DNA of 64,000 bases from Granulosicoccus sp964594905. GTDB taxonomy: Bacteria; Pseudomonadota; Gammaproteobacteria; Granulosicoccales; Granulosicoccaceae. The notes below the pieces were generated by a model. That model was not told the origin of the DNA and searched no databases. It was given only the letters and a program-made list of their open reading frames with translations. Numbering within the stretch: position 1 is the stretch's first letter; each line of letters starts with the position of its first letter. Positions 43,669 to 52,849 of this stretch are shown here, piece after piece. Where the stretch lies: the NCBI GenBank assembly GCA_964594905.1, contig CAZQOI010000001.1:62001-126000 (forward strand). Reading direction: 5' to 3'. The translations under genes and the position numbers were made by a program.

Positions 43669-44877
43669 TCACCGCTTACGCTTGAGTCCTCGGATCTGGA
43701 ATCGCACAGGGTTGACCAGACTGGCATAGGATTCAAGCGTATTGTCTGTCGTTTCCGTGTCCAGCAGATAATTCGTAAGTAGCTCGGCGCAGTAAGCTGT
43801 TGTGACTATGCCTCGGGAGCCGAATCCGCCGAGCACCATCAAACGTGGGACTGTTGGTAACTCTGGGTATGATTGATTGATCCGTCCAAGGTGGAGTTCG
43901 CGGTAGGCGCTAGCGGTTGCGTCGTGATCTGGAGCGGGACCTACCAGTGGAAGCCGATCAGGCGTCGTGGCTCTTACTCCCGTATCACCTGTAGTAGGCT
44001 TCGACTTTACTGAGACTCCCGGTAACAAGGTCTTCAGTCCAGTGATGTTACTGACATGGTCTTCTTCACGCAGTTCAGTCGTCGCATCGTCTCGATGAAA
44101 GCTTGCACCAACGATCATTTTATTTGCCAGAGGAATGACGTAGTGCCTACCGGACACCACACAATGTGGCTTATCAGTTTGTTCATCATATGCAATATCG
44201 CTAGTTTGGCCGCGTGCTGGAATCACTGGCAAGTGCGCTAATTGAGGTACTTCGGGCAGTGAACTTCCCGTCGCCATCACAACGAGATCTGCATTGATGC
44301 TTTTTTCGTTGAATGTCTTTATGGTCGCACCATGTTCGCTGGTATCGACGCTTTGTACTTTACAGTTTGGTAGCACCTTGATCAGCTTATGCTCAAGCAA
44401 AGCATGACAAAGTGCTTGTGGATCAAGATAACCAGCGTTCCCGAACCATATACCGCCACTGCTAACGTTGAGCCCAGCGCGTGCGTTGGCTTGCTCAAGT
44501 GTCAACACGGTGTAGGCCTCCTGTGGTGGGTAAGGCTTGTCGCTCAGTTGCAGTACACCGCAAGTGTTAAAGCTGCAACGTTGGCCCAACTGCCATACGT
44601 TGAGTTTGTTAAGCAAGCAGTCGAAAGCCTTGGCGTAGAAGTAATCGATAAAGCCGGGCTGTCGTGTGACGTAGGGTTTAACGACACCTGCCAAATTACC
44701 CGATGCGCCAGAGGCGATATCGTGCGAATCAATAATGATTGACCGAACTTTGCGTTCAGCAAGGGTTCTCGCTAACCAACAACCTCCCAGTCCAGCGCCA
44801 ACTATGACTATCGACTCAGAAGCCGTGTCGATTATCGGAGGTTTTGCCAAGGTGAACCAAGGCGTCGTTTCGTTCAT
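43669..44877 (-). CDS. Stand-alone FAD oxidoreductase of the MnmC C-terminal type
   Basis: 402 residues with a GlpO/DAO fold. The FAD motif reads IVIVGAGLGGCWLARTL, the Arg/Asn loop SGASGNLAGVVKPYVT, then NAGYLDPQALCHALL, VVMATGSSLPEV, the GRHYVIPLANKMIVGASF strand and a final RATTPDRLPLVGPAPD. These are signatures of the MnmC oxidase domain, which removes the carboxymethyl group of cmnm5(s2)U34 in tRNA. The methyltransferase half of fused MnmC is absent here. A related amino-acid oxidase is the alternative. It is transcribed with ispG, 49 bases apart. Confidence 0.8.
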   Translation of the reverse strand: MNETTPWFTLAKPPIIDTASESIVIVGAGLGGCWLARTLAERKVRSIIIDSHDIASGASGNLAGVVKPYVTRQPGFIDYFYAKAFDCLLNKLNVWQLGQRCSFNTCGVLQLSDKPYPPQEAYTVLTLEQANARAGLNVSSGGIWFGNAGYLDPQALCHALLEHKLIKVLPNCKVQSVDTSEHGATIKTFNEKSINADLVVMATGSSLPEVPQLAHLPVIPARGQTSDIAYDEQTDKPHCVVSGRHYVIPLANKMIVGASFHRDDATTELREEDHVSNITGLKTLLPGVSVKSKPTTGDTGVRATTPDRLPLVGPAPDHDATASAYRELHLGRINQSYPELPTVPRLMVLGGFGSRGIVTTAYCAELLTNYLLDTETTDNTLESYASLVNPVRFQIRGLKRKR

Positions 44878-44925
44878 GCGCGCTTGTGAGAAAAGCGAAG
44901 AACTGTGCTGCAGTACTTTTGACGT

Positions 44926-46128
44926 TTAGTAATGACTTTGCACGTACTCACTGACGATGGCCTGGAATTCTTCGGCAATATTGTCACCCTTCAATGTCAT
45001 TGCCTTATCACCATCGATATAAACTGGAGCGACGGGGCGCTCACCAGTACCGGGTAAGCTAATGCCTATGTTGGCATGCTTGCTTTCTCCGGGGCCGTTG
45101 ACCACGCAACCCATGACGGCAACTGACATATCCTCGACTCCTGGGTGTTGATCCTTCCAGCCGGGCATGCTGTCGCGCAGGTAGGTTTGAATTCGATTGG
45201 CGAGTTCCTGAAAGTAGGTACTGCTGGTACGTCCACACCCAGGGCAGGCAGTAACCATTGGGGTGAAGGAGCGTAATCCCATCGTTTGCAGAATTTCCTG
45301 CCCAACGATGACCTCTTTAGTTCGATCGCCTCCAGGTTCTGGTGTTAATGAGATTCTGATCGTGTCACCGATGCCTTGCTGCATAAGTACCGCCAATGCT
45401 GCTGTTGATGCAACAATCCCTTTTGAACCCATGCCAGCTTCGGTTAAACCAAGGTGCAATGCGTAGTCGCACTCGGAAGCAAGCGTTTCGTAGACTTGTA
45501 CGAGGTCTTGAACACGACTCATCTTGCAAGAGATGATAATGCGATCTTTTGCCAAGCCAAGTTCAACAGCTCGTTCAGCACTGTCTAAGGCGGATTTGAT
45601 AACCGCTTCGCGATTGATTTGTTCAAGTGGTTTTGGGTGGCTGGATGCCGCATTTTCATCAAGCAGACGAGCCAGTAAGTCTTGATCAAGGCTACCCCAG
45701 TTAGCGCCGATACGAACCGGCTTGTTTTCGCGAGCTGCAATCTCGATCATCTGGGCAAACTGTTCATCGCGCTTTTTGCCTCGACCCACATTGCCGGGAT
45801 TGATACGGTACTTTGACAAAACCTTGGCGCATTCAGGTACAGCCGCAAGAAGTTTGTGCCCGTTAAAATGAAAATCCCCGACTAGAGGTACGTCAACGTC
45901 CATGGCGAGAAGCCGCTCGTGTATTTCTGGAACGGCACGGGCAGCGGCTTCTGTATTGACGGTAATGCGGACCAATTCGGAGCCTGCCCTGGCAAGATCG
46001 GCAACCTGGGCTGCGGTCCGTACCGCATCCTCAGTGTCGGTATTAGTCATCGACTGAACAACGATAGGCGAACCCCCGCCGACGGCAATTGGGCCAATGT
46101 GAACCAATTTTGTGAGTTTTCGTGGCAT
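44926..46128 (-). CDS. ispG: 4-hydroxy-3-methylbut-2-enyl diphosphate synthase (IspG/GcpE)
   Basis: 400 residues, the penultimate enzyme of the MEP isoprenoid pathway, which converts MEcPP to HMBPP using a 4Fe-4S cluster and flavodoxin. Opening VHIGPIAVGGGSPIVVQSMT, PLVGDFHFNGHKLL, PVRIGANWGSLD and LTEAGMGSKGIVAS are barrel blocks. Cluster cysteines lie in TACPGCGRTSS and MGCVVNGPGE. Length and order are standard for proteobacteria. Start is ATG 46128, 93 bases from the divergent hrcA. Confidence 0.96.
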   Translation of the reverse strand: MPRKLTKLVHIGPIAVGGGSPIVVQSMTNTDTEDAVRTAAQVADLARAGSELVRITVNTEAAARAVPEIHERLLAMDVDVPLVGDFHFNGHKLLAAVPECAKVLSKYRINPGNVGRGKKRDEQFAQMIEIAARENKPVRIGANWGSLDQDLLARLLDENAASSHPKPLEQINREAVIKSALDSAERAVELGLAKDRIIISCKMSRVQDLVQVYETLASECDYALHLGLTEAGMGSKGIVASTAALAVLMQQGIGDTIRISLTPEPGGDRTKEVIVGQEILQTMGLRSFTPMVTACPGCGRTSSTYFQELANRIQTYLRDSMPGWKDQHPGVEDMSVAVMGCVVNGPGESKHANIGISLPGTGERPVAPVYIDGDKAMTLKGDNIAEEFQAIVSEYVQSHY

Positions 46129-46221
46129 TTTTGGCGAACGTGTATTGATCGATTGATCGATGACACTAGTTTATCGTTTAATGGTGTCCGAAACGCATAC
46201 CGATGTGCCCTGGCTAAACCT

Positions 46222-47274
46222 ATGACAGCGAATTCAACGTTCGACTTCACTGAACGTGAACAGCACATACTGAAGCACCTGGTGGATCAATACATCCAGC
46301 AGGGCACTCCAGTAGGTTCGCGCACCCTGTCCCGATTGCCCGGCATCGATATCAGCGCAGCCTCTGTACGTAATGTTATGGGCGATCTGGAACAAATGGG
46401 TCTCCTCAAATCCCCGCATACTTCAGCGGGTCGAGTGCCGACCTCGGCAGCATTTCGTGTGTTTGTCGATTCGCTACTGGAAGTTCAGCCTCCTGATTCC
46501 AATATGGTTGAGCATATACGCGGTTTGCTGGATCCATCCTTGAGTGACCAGGCGCTGATCCAGAATGCATCGAATTACCTGTCGGGCTTTACGCATATGG
46601 CGGGCATGGTCACGGTGCCCCGGCGTGAAGACAAACCCATGCAGCAAGTCGAATTTTTACCGTTGTCTGATCAGCGTGTATTGGCAATCCTGATCATTAA
46701 TGATGACGAGGTGCAAAACCGCATTATTCATGTCGAGCGCGATTACACGAAAGATGAACTGGCTGAGTTCTCCCGATTACTCAATGCCGAATATCTCGGT
46801 CGGCCACTAGCCGAAGTGCGTGATCATCTTCGACAGGAGCTTCAGACCACGCGCGAAGACATGAGCCACACGATGCAGCTGATGATTGATATTGCTGGCA
46901 AAGTGTTCAATGAAGATGCTGGCGACGCCGAGGAGATGGTTGTGGCCGGCGAGACTAATCTTATGGCGCATGCCGATCTCAATGATATGGGGAAGCTGCG
47001 TGAGCTATTCGATGCGTTTCAGCAAAAGCGGGATATCTTTCATCTACTCGAGCGCTGCGTCTCGGCAGACGGTGTGCAGATCTTTATTGGCCGAGAGTCA
47101 GGTTACGATGCCCTGGGTGAATGCTCGATCGTTACTGCACCCTACGATATCAACGGCAAGGTGCTTGGTGTCATGGGCGTCGTGGGTCCCAAGCGAATGT
47201 CCTATGCAGATGTGATCCCGGTCGTAGATGTCACATCAAAACTATTAAGTGCTGCCTTGAATCTGCGCAGTTAG
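46222..47274 (+). CDS. hrcA: Heat-inducible transcription repressor HrcA
   Basis: 350 residues. The N-terminal winged helix reads LTEREQHILKHLVDQYIQ in the local form FTEREQHILKHLVDQYI, followed by GTPVGSRTLSR and SAASVRNVMGDLEQMGLLKS. The GAF-like inducer domain and the VTAPYDINGKVLGVMGVVGP C-terminal block are typical. HrcA represses chaperone genes through CIRCE elements with help from GroE. No CIRCE copy was found upstream of hrcA or grpE here, so its targets are probably elsewhere, e.g. groESL. ATG 46222 was chosen because the frame upstream runs into the ispG start region. Confidence 0.93.
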   Translation: MTANSTFDFTEREQHILKHLVDQYIQQGTPVGSRTLSRLPGIDISAASVRNVMGDLEQMGLLKSPHTSAGRVPTSAAFRVFVDSLLEVQPPDSNMVEHIRGLLDPSLSDQALIQNASNYLSGFTHMAGMVTVPRREDKPMQQVEFLPLSDQRVLAILIINDDEVQNRIIHVERDYTKDELAEFSRLLNAEYLGRPLAEVRDHLRQELQTTREDMSHTMQLMIDIAGKVFNEDAGDAEEMVVAGETNLMAHADLNDMGKLRELFDAFQQKRDIFHLLERCVSADGVQIFIGRESGYDALGECSIVTAPYDINGKVLGVMGVVGPKRMSYADVIPVVDVTSKLLSAALNLRS

Positions 47275-47381
47275 GCCTGCATATTTCCGCGATTGGCCCT
47301 ATCATGTGCGCCGGACGAGTCTGGCGCTTTCGTACATAGCCACTCTGATTGGATTTACTTAGTTTAAGAGAACCTTTGTTT

Positions 47382-48092
47382 ATGACGGCGGAAAAAGACG
47401 TCAATCCTCCTCGCGACAATGAGCCTGAACCGGACGCTGATTCAGCGAACGATACTCAACCTAAAGGTAATGGGTCTGAGGAAAGGGAGTTTTCCGATTC
47501 CCTGAAAGAGATGTTAAAAGACGGCGATCAGCTCGCTGCTGATGAAGAGACGCTTGATGGTGATGTCGACGAGCTGGCTGCAGCCCGGGCGGCGAACGGC
47601 GTTGAGGATGGTGAGGAGCTCGACGAAGTCGAACAGCTTCGAGCCGCCCTTGAGGCGTCAGAGGCAAAAGTCACCGAGCACTGGGATCGGCTTTTACGCT
47701 TGCAGGCAGAAATGGAAAATCAGCGCAAGCGGGCGCAAAACGAAACCAGCAAAGCGAGAAAATTTGCCCTCGAAGGGATCGTCGAAGATCTGTTACCGAT
47801 CAAGGACAGCCTGGAATTAGGCCTGCAAGCTACCGATGGTGCTGAGCCAGACGTCAAGGCGCTGCGTGAAGGCTCCGAGCTGACCTTGAAAATGCTATCG
47901 CAAGCCTTTGAAAAAAATAACATTTCTGAGATCAATCCAGTCGATGAGAAGTTTGACCCTGAGTTTCATCAGGCGATGTCGATGCAGGAGATTGAGGGCA
48001 AGGCACCCAACACAGTTGCGGCTGTCATGCAGAAGGGCTACACCTTGAATGATCGTCTTGTTCGGCCGGCGCTCGTGATGGTGTCGAAATAG
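47382..48092 (+). CDS. grpE: GrpE nucleotide exchange factor
   Basis: 236 residues. The first ~90 residues are very acidic and disordered-looking (EPEPDADSANDTQ), longer than in E. coli GrpE (197 total). Then comes the coiled-coil dimer stalk (LRAALEASEAKVTEHWDRLL, LQAEMENQRKR) and the beta domain closing TVAAVMQKGYTLNDRLVRPA. GrpE releases ADP from DnaK. Start is ATG 47382, a plausible start though the ribosome site is modest. It follows hrcA by 107 bases and precedes dnaK by 148. Confidence 0.94.
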   Translation: MTAEKDVNPPRDNEPEPDADSANDTQPKGNGSEEREFSDSLKEMLKDGDQLAADEETLDGDVDELAAARAANGVEDGEELDEVEQLRAALEASEAKVTEHWDRLLRLQAEMENQRKRAQNETSKARKFALEGIVEDLLPIKDSLELGLQATDGAEPDVKALREGSELTLKMLSQAFEKNNISEINPVDEKFDPEFHQAMSMQEIEGKAPNTVAAVMQKGYTLNDRLVRPALVMVSK

Positions 48093-48137
48093 TTGATCAG
48101 ACCATCAGTTTTTCGCCAAATTTAATGAGAAAACCTA

Positions 48138-48162
48138 TTGAATTTGTAAGGCGGCACCACAT
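48138..48162 (+). promoter_or_regulatory. Possible sigma32-like promoter before dnaK
   Basis: TTGAA (48138-48142), 14 bases, then CCACAT (48157-48162) resembles the heat-shock sigma factor consensus (CTTGAAA, 11-16 bases, CCCCAT). It lies about 80 bases before the dnaK start in the grpE-dnaK gap. One mismatch in the -10 CCCCAT keeps this tentative. Confidence 0.35.
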
Positions 48163-48240
48163 CATCAATCCAGCGAACGGAATGCCTCATTTGAGGGTTC
48201 TGAATTCCACAATTTATTCTGCAGTTAAGGACTGAATATC

Positions 48241-50166
48241 ATGGGTACCATCATCGGCATCGATCTCGGCACGACGAATTCGTGTGTTGCGGTCATGGAA
48301 GGGGACAAGCCCCGCGTAATCGAAAATTCTGAGGGTGATCGCACCACGCCATCTATCGTCGCGTTTGCTGATGATGACGAGGTCATTGTCGGTCAGCCAG
48401 CCAAACGTCAGGCAGTGACCAACCCGCAAAATACCCTGTATGCGGTCAAGCGATTGATCGGTCGTCGTTTCGATGAAGAGGCGGTGCAAAAGGATGTGGA
48501 TCTCGTGCCGTACAAGATTGTTAAAGCTGACAACGGTGATGCCTGGGTAGAAGCTGGGGGCAAGAAAATGGCGCCACCTGAAGTGGCCGCCCGTGTACTG
48601 ATGAAAATGAAGCAGACTGCCGAGGAATACCTTGGGGAAACGGTCAGCGAAGCGGTTATTACCGTACCTGCCTACTTCAACGATTCCCAGCGTCAGGCAA
48701 CTAAAGATGCAGGTCGCATTGCGGGTCTTGAAGTCAAGCGTATTATCAACGAGCCAACTGCTGCAGCACTTGCCTATGGCATGGACAAGCAGCGTGGCAA
48801 CAAGACAGTCGCGGTTTACGACCTTGGTGGTGGCACGTTTGATATTTCGATTATCGAAATTGCTGAAGTCGATGGTGAGCATCAGTTTGAAGTGCTATCA
48901 ACCAATGGCGATACCTTCCTCGGTGGTGAAGATTTCGACAACCGCTTGATCGACTATCTCTCGGAAGAATTCAAGAAAGAATCTGGTATCGATCTCAGCT
49001 CCGATCCATTGGCTTTGCAACGCCTGAAAGAAGCTGCAGAAAAAGCCAAGATCGAACTTTCAAGCACACAACAGACTGATGTGAACTTGCCATACATCAC
49101 CGCGGATGCGACCGGTCCAAAGCATCTTAATATCAAGGTGACGCGTGCCAAGCTCGAATCTCTTGTTGAAGATCTGGTTCAGCGCACGATCGACCCATGC
49201 AAGACAGCATTGAAAGATGCCGGTTTAAGTGCATCTGAAATTCATGATGTGATCATGGTTGGTGGCCAGACGCGTATGCCGAAGGTTCAGGAAACGGTTA
49301 AGGATTTCTTTGGCAAAGAGCCGCGTAAGGATGTCAATCCTGATGAAGCGGTTGCCGTTGGTGCCGCAATCCAAGGTGGTGTATTGGGTGGCCAGGTCAA
49401 AGACGTCCTGCTTCTTGATGTAACGCCTTTGTCATTGGGTATCGAAACACTTGGTGGAGTTATGACCAAGCTTATCGACAAGAACACAACGATCCCAACC
49501 AAGGCTCAGCAAGTGTTCTCGACTGCAGACGATAATCAGACTGCGGTTACTGTTCACGTTCTGCAAGGTGAGCGCGAAATTGCGACAACCAATAAATCAC
49601 TTGGTCGATTTGACCTTGCCGATATACCTCCGGCACCTCGTGGTGTGCCTCAGGTTGAAGTGACATTCGACATCGACGCCAATGGCATCTTGAATGTATC
49701 GGCGCGCGATAAAGCAACCGGTAAGGAACAGTCGATCATTATCAAGGCATCAAGTGGTCTTTCTGATGAAGAAATCAACAGCATGGTGCAGGACGCTGAA
49801 GAGCATGCCGCTGAGGATGCAAAACTTCGAGGCCTAATCGACAAGCGAAACCAGGCTGAGCAGATGATTCACTCGACAGAGAAATCACTGACCGATCTCG
49901 CCGATCAGGTAGAAGAGGGTGAGAAGGCTGATATCGAAGCGAAGGTCAAGGACCTTCGTGAGGTACTCTCTGGCGAAGACGAAGAAGCGATTGATGCAAA
50001 GCTGACTGCGTTGGCTGAATCAGCAGGTAAATTGGCCGAGCGAGCATACGCTGCGCAGCAAGGTGATGAAGAAGCACCGCCTAGCGAAGGTGGCGAGCAA
50101 TCTGCCGCTGCTGATGATGCTGTTGATGCTGAATTTGAAGAAGTGAAGGAAGACAAAGCCTCTTAA
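48241..50166 (+). CDS. dnaK: Chaperone DnaK (Hsp70)
   Basis: 641 residues, the standard length. Nucleotide-binding signatures are IIGIDLGTTNSCVAVMEG, VYDLGGGTFDISIIEI and VIMVGGQTRMPKVQ; the linker and substrate domain read DVLLLDVTPLSLGIETLGG; the C-terminal lid ends DAEFEEVKEDKAS. It folds proteins with DnaJ and GrpE, both encoded beside it. Codon use and conservation are those of a highly expressed core gene. A weak GC hairpin-like element lies in the 163-bp gap before dnaJ. Confidence 0.98.
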   Translation: MGTIIGIDLGTTNSCVAVMEGDKPRVIENSEGDRTTPSIVAFADDDEVIVGQPAKRQAVTNPQNTLYAVKRLIGRRFDEEAVQKDVDLVPYKIVKADNGDAWVEAGGKKMAPPEVAARVLMKMKQTAEEYLGETVSEAVITVPAYFNDSQRQATKDAGRIAGLEVKRIINEPTAAALAYGMDKQRGNKTVAVYDLGGGTFDISIIEIAEVDGEHQFEVLSTNGDTFLGGEDFDNRLIDYLSEEFKKESGIDLSSDPLALQRLKEAAEKAKIELSSTQQTDVNLPYITADATGPKHLNIKVTRAKLESLVEDLVQRTIDPCKTALKDAGLSASEIHDVIMVGGQTRMPKVQETVKDFFGKEPRKDVNPDEAVAVGAAIQGGVLGGQVKDVLLLDVTPLSLGIETLGGVMTKLIDKNTTIPTKAQQVFSTADDNQTAVTVHVLQGEREIATTNKSLGRFDLADIPPAPRGVPQVEVTFDIDANGILNVSARDKATGKEQSIIIKASSGLSDEEINSMVQDAEEHAAEDAKLRGLIDKRNQAEQMIHSTEKSLTDLADQVEEGEKADIEAKVKDLREVLSGEDEEAIDAKLTALAESAGKLAERAYAAQQGDEEAPPSEGGEQSAAADDAVDAEFEEVKEDKAS

Positions 50167-50329
50167 GTTTTCAGAGGACTAGTTGACCGGGTCGGGGTAT
50201 CGAACCCGTCAGCCATCATCGAGTGGACTGGCGTTAATCGATCCCCGGCCTTTTGAGTTTTTATCGTACTGACTTGTTAGCCGCAGAGATTTAACCGCGC
50301 GGCGTTTGCTGAATTAATTGGGTTTCTTG

Positions 50330-51478
50330 ATGGCACAACGGGATTATTACGAAGTATTGGGTGTGTCGAAAGACGTGTCTGATGCCGACCTGAAAAAAGC
50401 CTACCGTCGGCTTGCCATGAAGTATCACCCGGACCGAAATCCGGATGATGAAACGGTTGCCGAGAAATTCAAGGAAGCCAAAGAAGCCTATGAGATCCTG
50501 AAGGACTCTTCCAAGCGCGCAGCTTACGATCAGTTTGGTCATGCCGGGGTCAGTAATCAGCCTGGTGGTGGAGCGGGTTTCGGTGGTGGCGGTGCTGATA
50601 TCAATGACATCTTTGGGGATGTGTTTGGCGATATCTTCGGCGGTGGCCGAGGTCGTGGCGGTGGTGGCCCACGTGTTTATCGTGGTGACGATCTGCAATA
50701 CAACCTCGAAATATCTCTTGAAGAAGCAGTCGCCGGTACATCGACCGAAATCAAAGTACCCAATCTTGTCAGCTGTGAAGTGTGCGATGGCAGTGGCGCT
50801 AAGCGCGGTACGTCGCCTTCAACCTGCTCGACCTGTCATGGTGTAGGGCAAGTACGTATGCAGCAGGGATTCTTCTCTGTTCAACAAACCTGTCCTGCGT
50901 GTCGTGGTAAAGGCAAAGTGATTACAGACCCTTGTCCAAAATGCCGCGGTCAAGGTCGCACTCAGAAAGAAAAAACTCTTTCCGTGAAGATCCCTGGTGG
51001 CGTCGATACCGGCGACAAGATTCGTTTATCTGGTGAAGGTGAAGCAAGTGATAGTGGTGGTCCAGCGGGCGATTTGTACGTTGCCATTGTCGTCAAGTCA
51101 CACTCGATCTTTCAACGCGACGGTGCTGATCTTCTTTGTACTGTGCCAATCAATTTCGCAACCGCCGCTGTGGGTGGTGAGCTTGAAGTGCCTACGCTTG
51201 ATGGGCGAGTAAAACTCAAAGTACCCGCTGGTACCCAGAGCGAAAAAACCTTTCGTCTTCGGGGCAAGGGTGTTAAGCCTGTTCGTGGTGGCGCGGTTGG
51301 TGATCTCCTGGCAAAAGTGCGGGTTGAGACACCAGTTAATTTGAGCGCTGAGCAACGCGAACTGTTGATGAAGTTTCACGAAACGATCAGCGGTAAACAC
51401 GCGCAAAAGCACAGCCCACAGGCACACAGTTGGCTTGGCGGTGTAAAAAAATTCTTTGATGATCTTCGAGGGTCCTGA
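50330..51478 (+). CDS. dnaJ: Chaperone DnaJ (Hsp40, type I)
   Basis: 382 residues from ATG 50330 (MAQRDYYEVLGVSKD); four codons further upstream are open but unneeded. The J domain holds the HPD triad in KYHPDRNPDDE. A Gly/Phe region (GGGAGFGGGGADINDIFGD) follows, then the zinc-binding domain with four CxxCxGxG motifs: CEVCDGSG, CSTCHGVG, CPACRGKG and CPKCRGQG. The C-terminal substrate domains end near FFDDLRGS. It stimulates DnaK ATPase. dnaK and dnaJ are likely read from the heat-shock promoter. Confidence 0.97.
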   Translation: MAQRDYYEVLGVSKDVSDADLKKAYRRLAMKYHPDRNPDDETVAEKFKEAKEAYEILKDSSKRAAYDQFGHAGVSNQPGGGAGFGGGGADINDIFGDVFGDIFGGGRGRGGGGPRVYRGDDLQYNLEISLEEAVAGTSTEIKVPNLVSCEVCDGSGAKRGTSPSTCSTCHGVGQVRMQQGFFSVQQTCPACRGKGKVITDPCPKCRGQGRTQKEKTLSVKIPGGVDTGDKIRLSGEGEASDSGGPAGDLYVAIVVKSHSIFQRDGADLLCTVPINFATAAVGGELEVPTLDGRVKLKVPAGTQSEKTFRLRGKGVKPVRGGAVGDLLAKVRVETPVNLSAEQRELLMKFHETISGKHAQKHSPQAHSWLGGVKKFFDDLRGS

Positions 51479-51575
51479 TAAACCTTCACGTTCTGGGTCT
51501 GTCACCAAGCGACATCTGGTATTTTTTTAACTATTCGTGTAGTTATATTCCTCAAGAAATTGCTCTTGGGGAAGC

Positions 51576-52760
51576 GTGTTGATATCAGCTAATTCAAAAA
51601 CACATGCCTATTTTGGTGATGCTGATTGTCAGCTGGATGAGTTTATTGAGCTGACCTCAAGAACACTGTCATCGAACGACGTGCCCCTAGCGTCGAGTAT
51701 TGAGAAAAATATTCCCTTGTACGACATGCGCACGCTTCGCGAAATGCTGCGTGATCCGGTCGCAAAACAAACCCTGATGGGCGAATGGGCGGAGGTGTTG
51801 AATTCCTTATCCGGTGTTCTTGTACTCCAAAACGCATATGAAGACACTTCCGCCATCGATGCGGCGAGTGAGGTTTACCGAACAATCATCGCGCGAGAAA
51901 AAGCAGGTGAGGGCGGCGGTGCAGATCATTTTGCGGCAGCAGGCTCAAATGACCGCGTGTGGAATTCCCTACAAAAACTTAGCGAGGAATCTCCTGAAAC
52001 TTATATCGATTATTTTTCCAATCCAGTCATCGACGCCGTATCTGAAGCCTGGTTAGGTCCCAACTATCAAATGACAGCGCAAGTTAACCTGGTATACCCG
52101 GGAGGTGCTGCGCAGCAAGCCCATCGAGATTATCACCTGGGTTTTCAAACGCCTGATGTTGCCGCTCAGTACCCCGCTCGAGTCCATGACCTGTCACCGT
52201 ATCTAACTTTGCAGGGGGCCATTGCGCACTGCGATGTGTCTATAGAGAGTGGTTCAACCAAGTTGCTGCCGTTTTCACAGCAATACCGTCCAGGATACCT
52301 CGCCTGGCGCCGCGAAGATTTCCGCAACTATTTCGAAGAACGTTATGTGCAATTGCCGTTGGCAACTGGTGATGCTGCGTTTTTTAATCCTGCAATCTTT
52401 CACGCAGCCGGTGAGAATCGCAGCAAGGATATCAATCGATTGGTGAATTTGTTGCAAGTGTCATCAGCGTTTGGTCGATCGTTGGAAAATATCAACCGCC
52501 AAGGCATGTGCGAGCAGCTCTACCCGTATATTAAAGAGGCTGTGAATAGCGACAAACTTGATGCGCTTGAAGTACATGCGCTTATATCTTCTACCGCAGA
52601 AGGCTATTCATTTCCAACTAACCTGGACAGTGATCCACCCATCGATGGGCTAGCACCAGAGACACAACATGCGATGTTCAAGCGTGCATTACAGAGTGAT
52701 TGGAGCTCATCCGAATTCTCTCAAGCGCTTTCTGAGTTATGGGTGCGACAATCCGCTTGA
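51576..52760 (+). CDS. Phytanoyl-CoA dioxygenase family protein
   Basis: 394 residues, starting at GTG 51576 with a GGGGA ribosome site. The jelly-roll Fe(II)/2-oxoglutarate core shows the HxD part in QQAHRDYHLGF (near residue 181) and the distal His in FHAAGENRSKD (near 275), followed by the Arg-containing NRLVNLLQVS that binds 2-oxoglutarate. GSTKLLPFSQQYRPG fits the PhyH family. It probably hydroxylates an unidentified small molecule. It stands alone between dnaJ and the RHS island, and could be an edge gene of the accessory region. Confidence 0.85.
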   Translation: MLISANSKTHAYFGDADCQLDEFIELTSRTLSSNDVPLASSIEKNIPLYDMRTLREMLRDPVAKQTLMGEWAEVLNSLSGVLVLQNAYEDTSAIDAASEVYRTIIAREKAGEGGGADHFAAAGSNDRVWNSLQKLSEESPETYIDYFSNPVIDAVSEAWLGPNYQMTAQVNLVYPGGAAQQAHRDYHLGFQTPDVAAQYPARVHDLSPYLTLQGAIAHCDVSIESGSTKLLPFSQQYRPGYLAWRREDFRNYFEERYVQLPLATGDAAFFNPAIFHAAGENRSKDINRLVNLLQVSSAFGRSLENINRQGMCEQLYPYIKEAVNSDKLDALEVHALISSTAEGYSFPTNLDSDPPIDGLAPETQHAMFKRALQSDWSSSEFSQALSELWVRQSA

Positions 52761-52849
52761 TTAGCTTGACTATAGAATTCTGTTTTTACAAGTAGTTGTT
52801 GTTACAAGTTAGTTTGCAGCTGTAGATGGCAACCACGTATACATAAATC

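Noticed and set aside
45919..46221. Longer 5' extension of hrcA
   Set aside because: The extra 101 codons lie antisense over ispG and have no HrcA homology; ATG 46222 begins the conserved winged helix.
48214..48882. Long leftward frame opposite dnaK
   Set aside because: It is the antisense shadow of the strongly conserved dnaK coding pattern, with no ribosome site or family features.
50183..50260. Terminator between dnaK and dnaJ
   Set aside because: The GC arms (near 50184-50198 and 50239-50250) pair imperfectly over a long loop; too weak to list.
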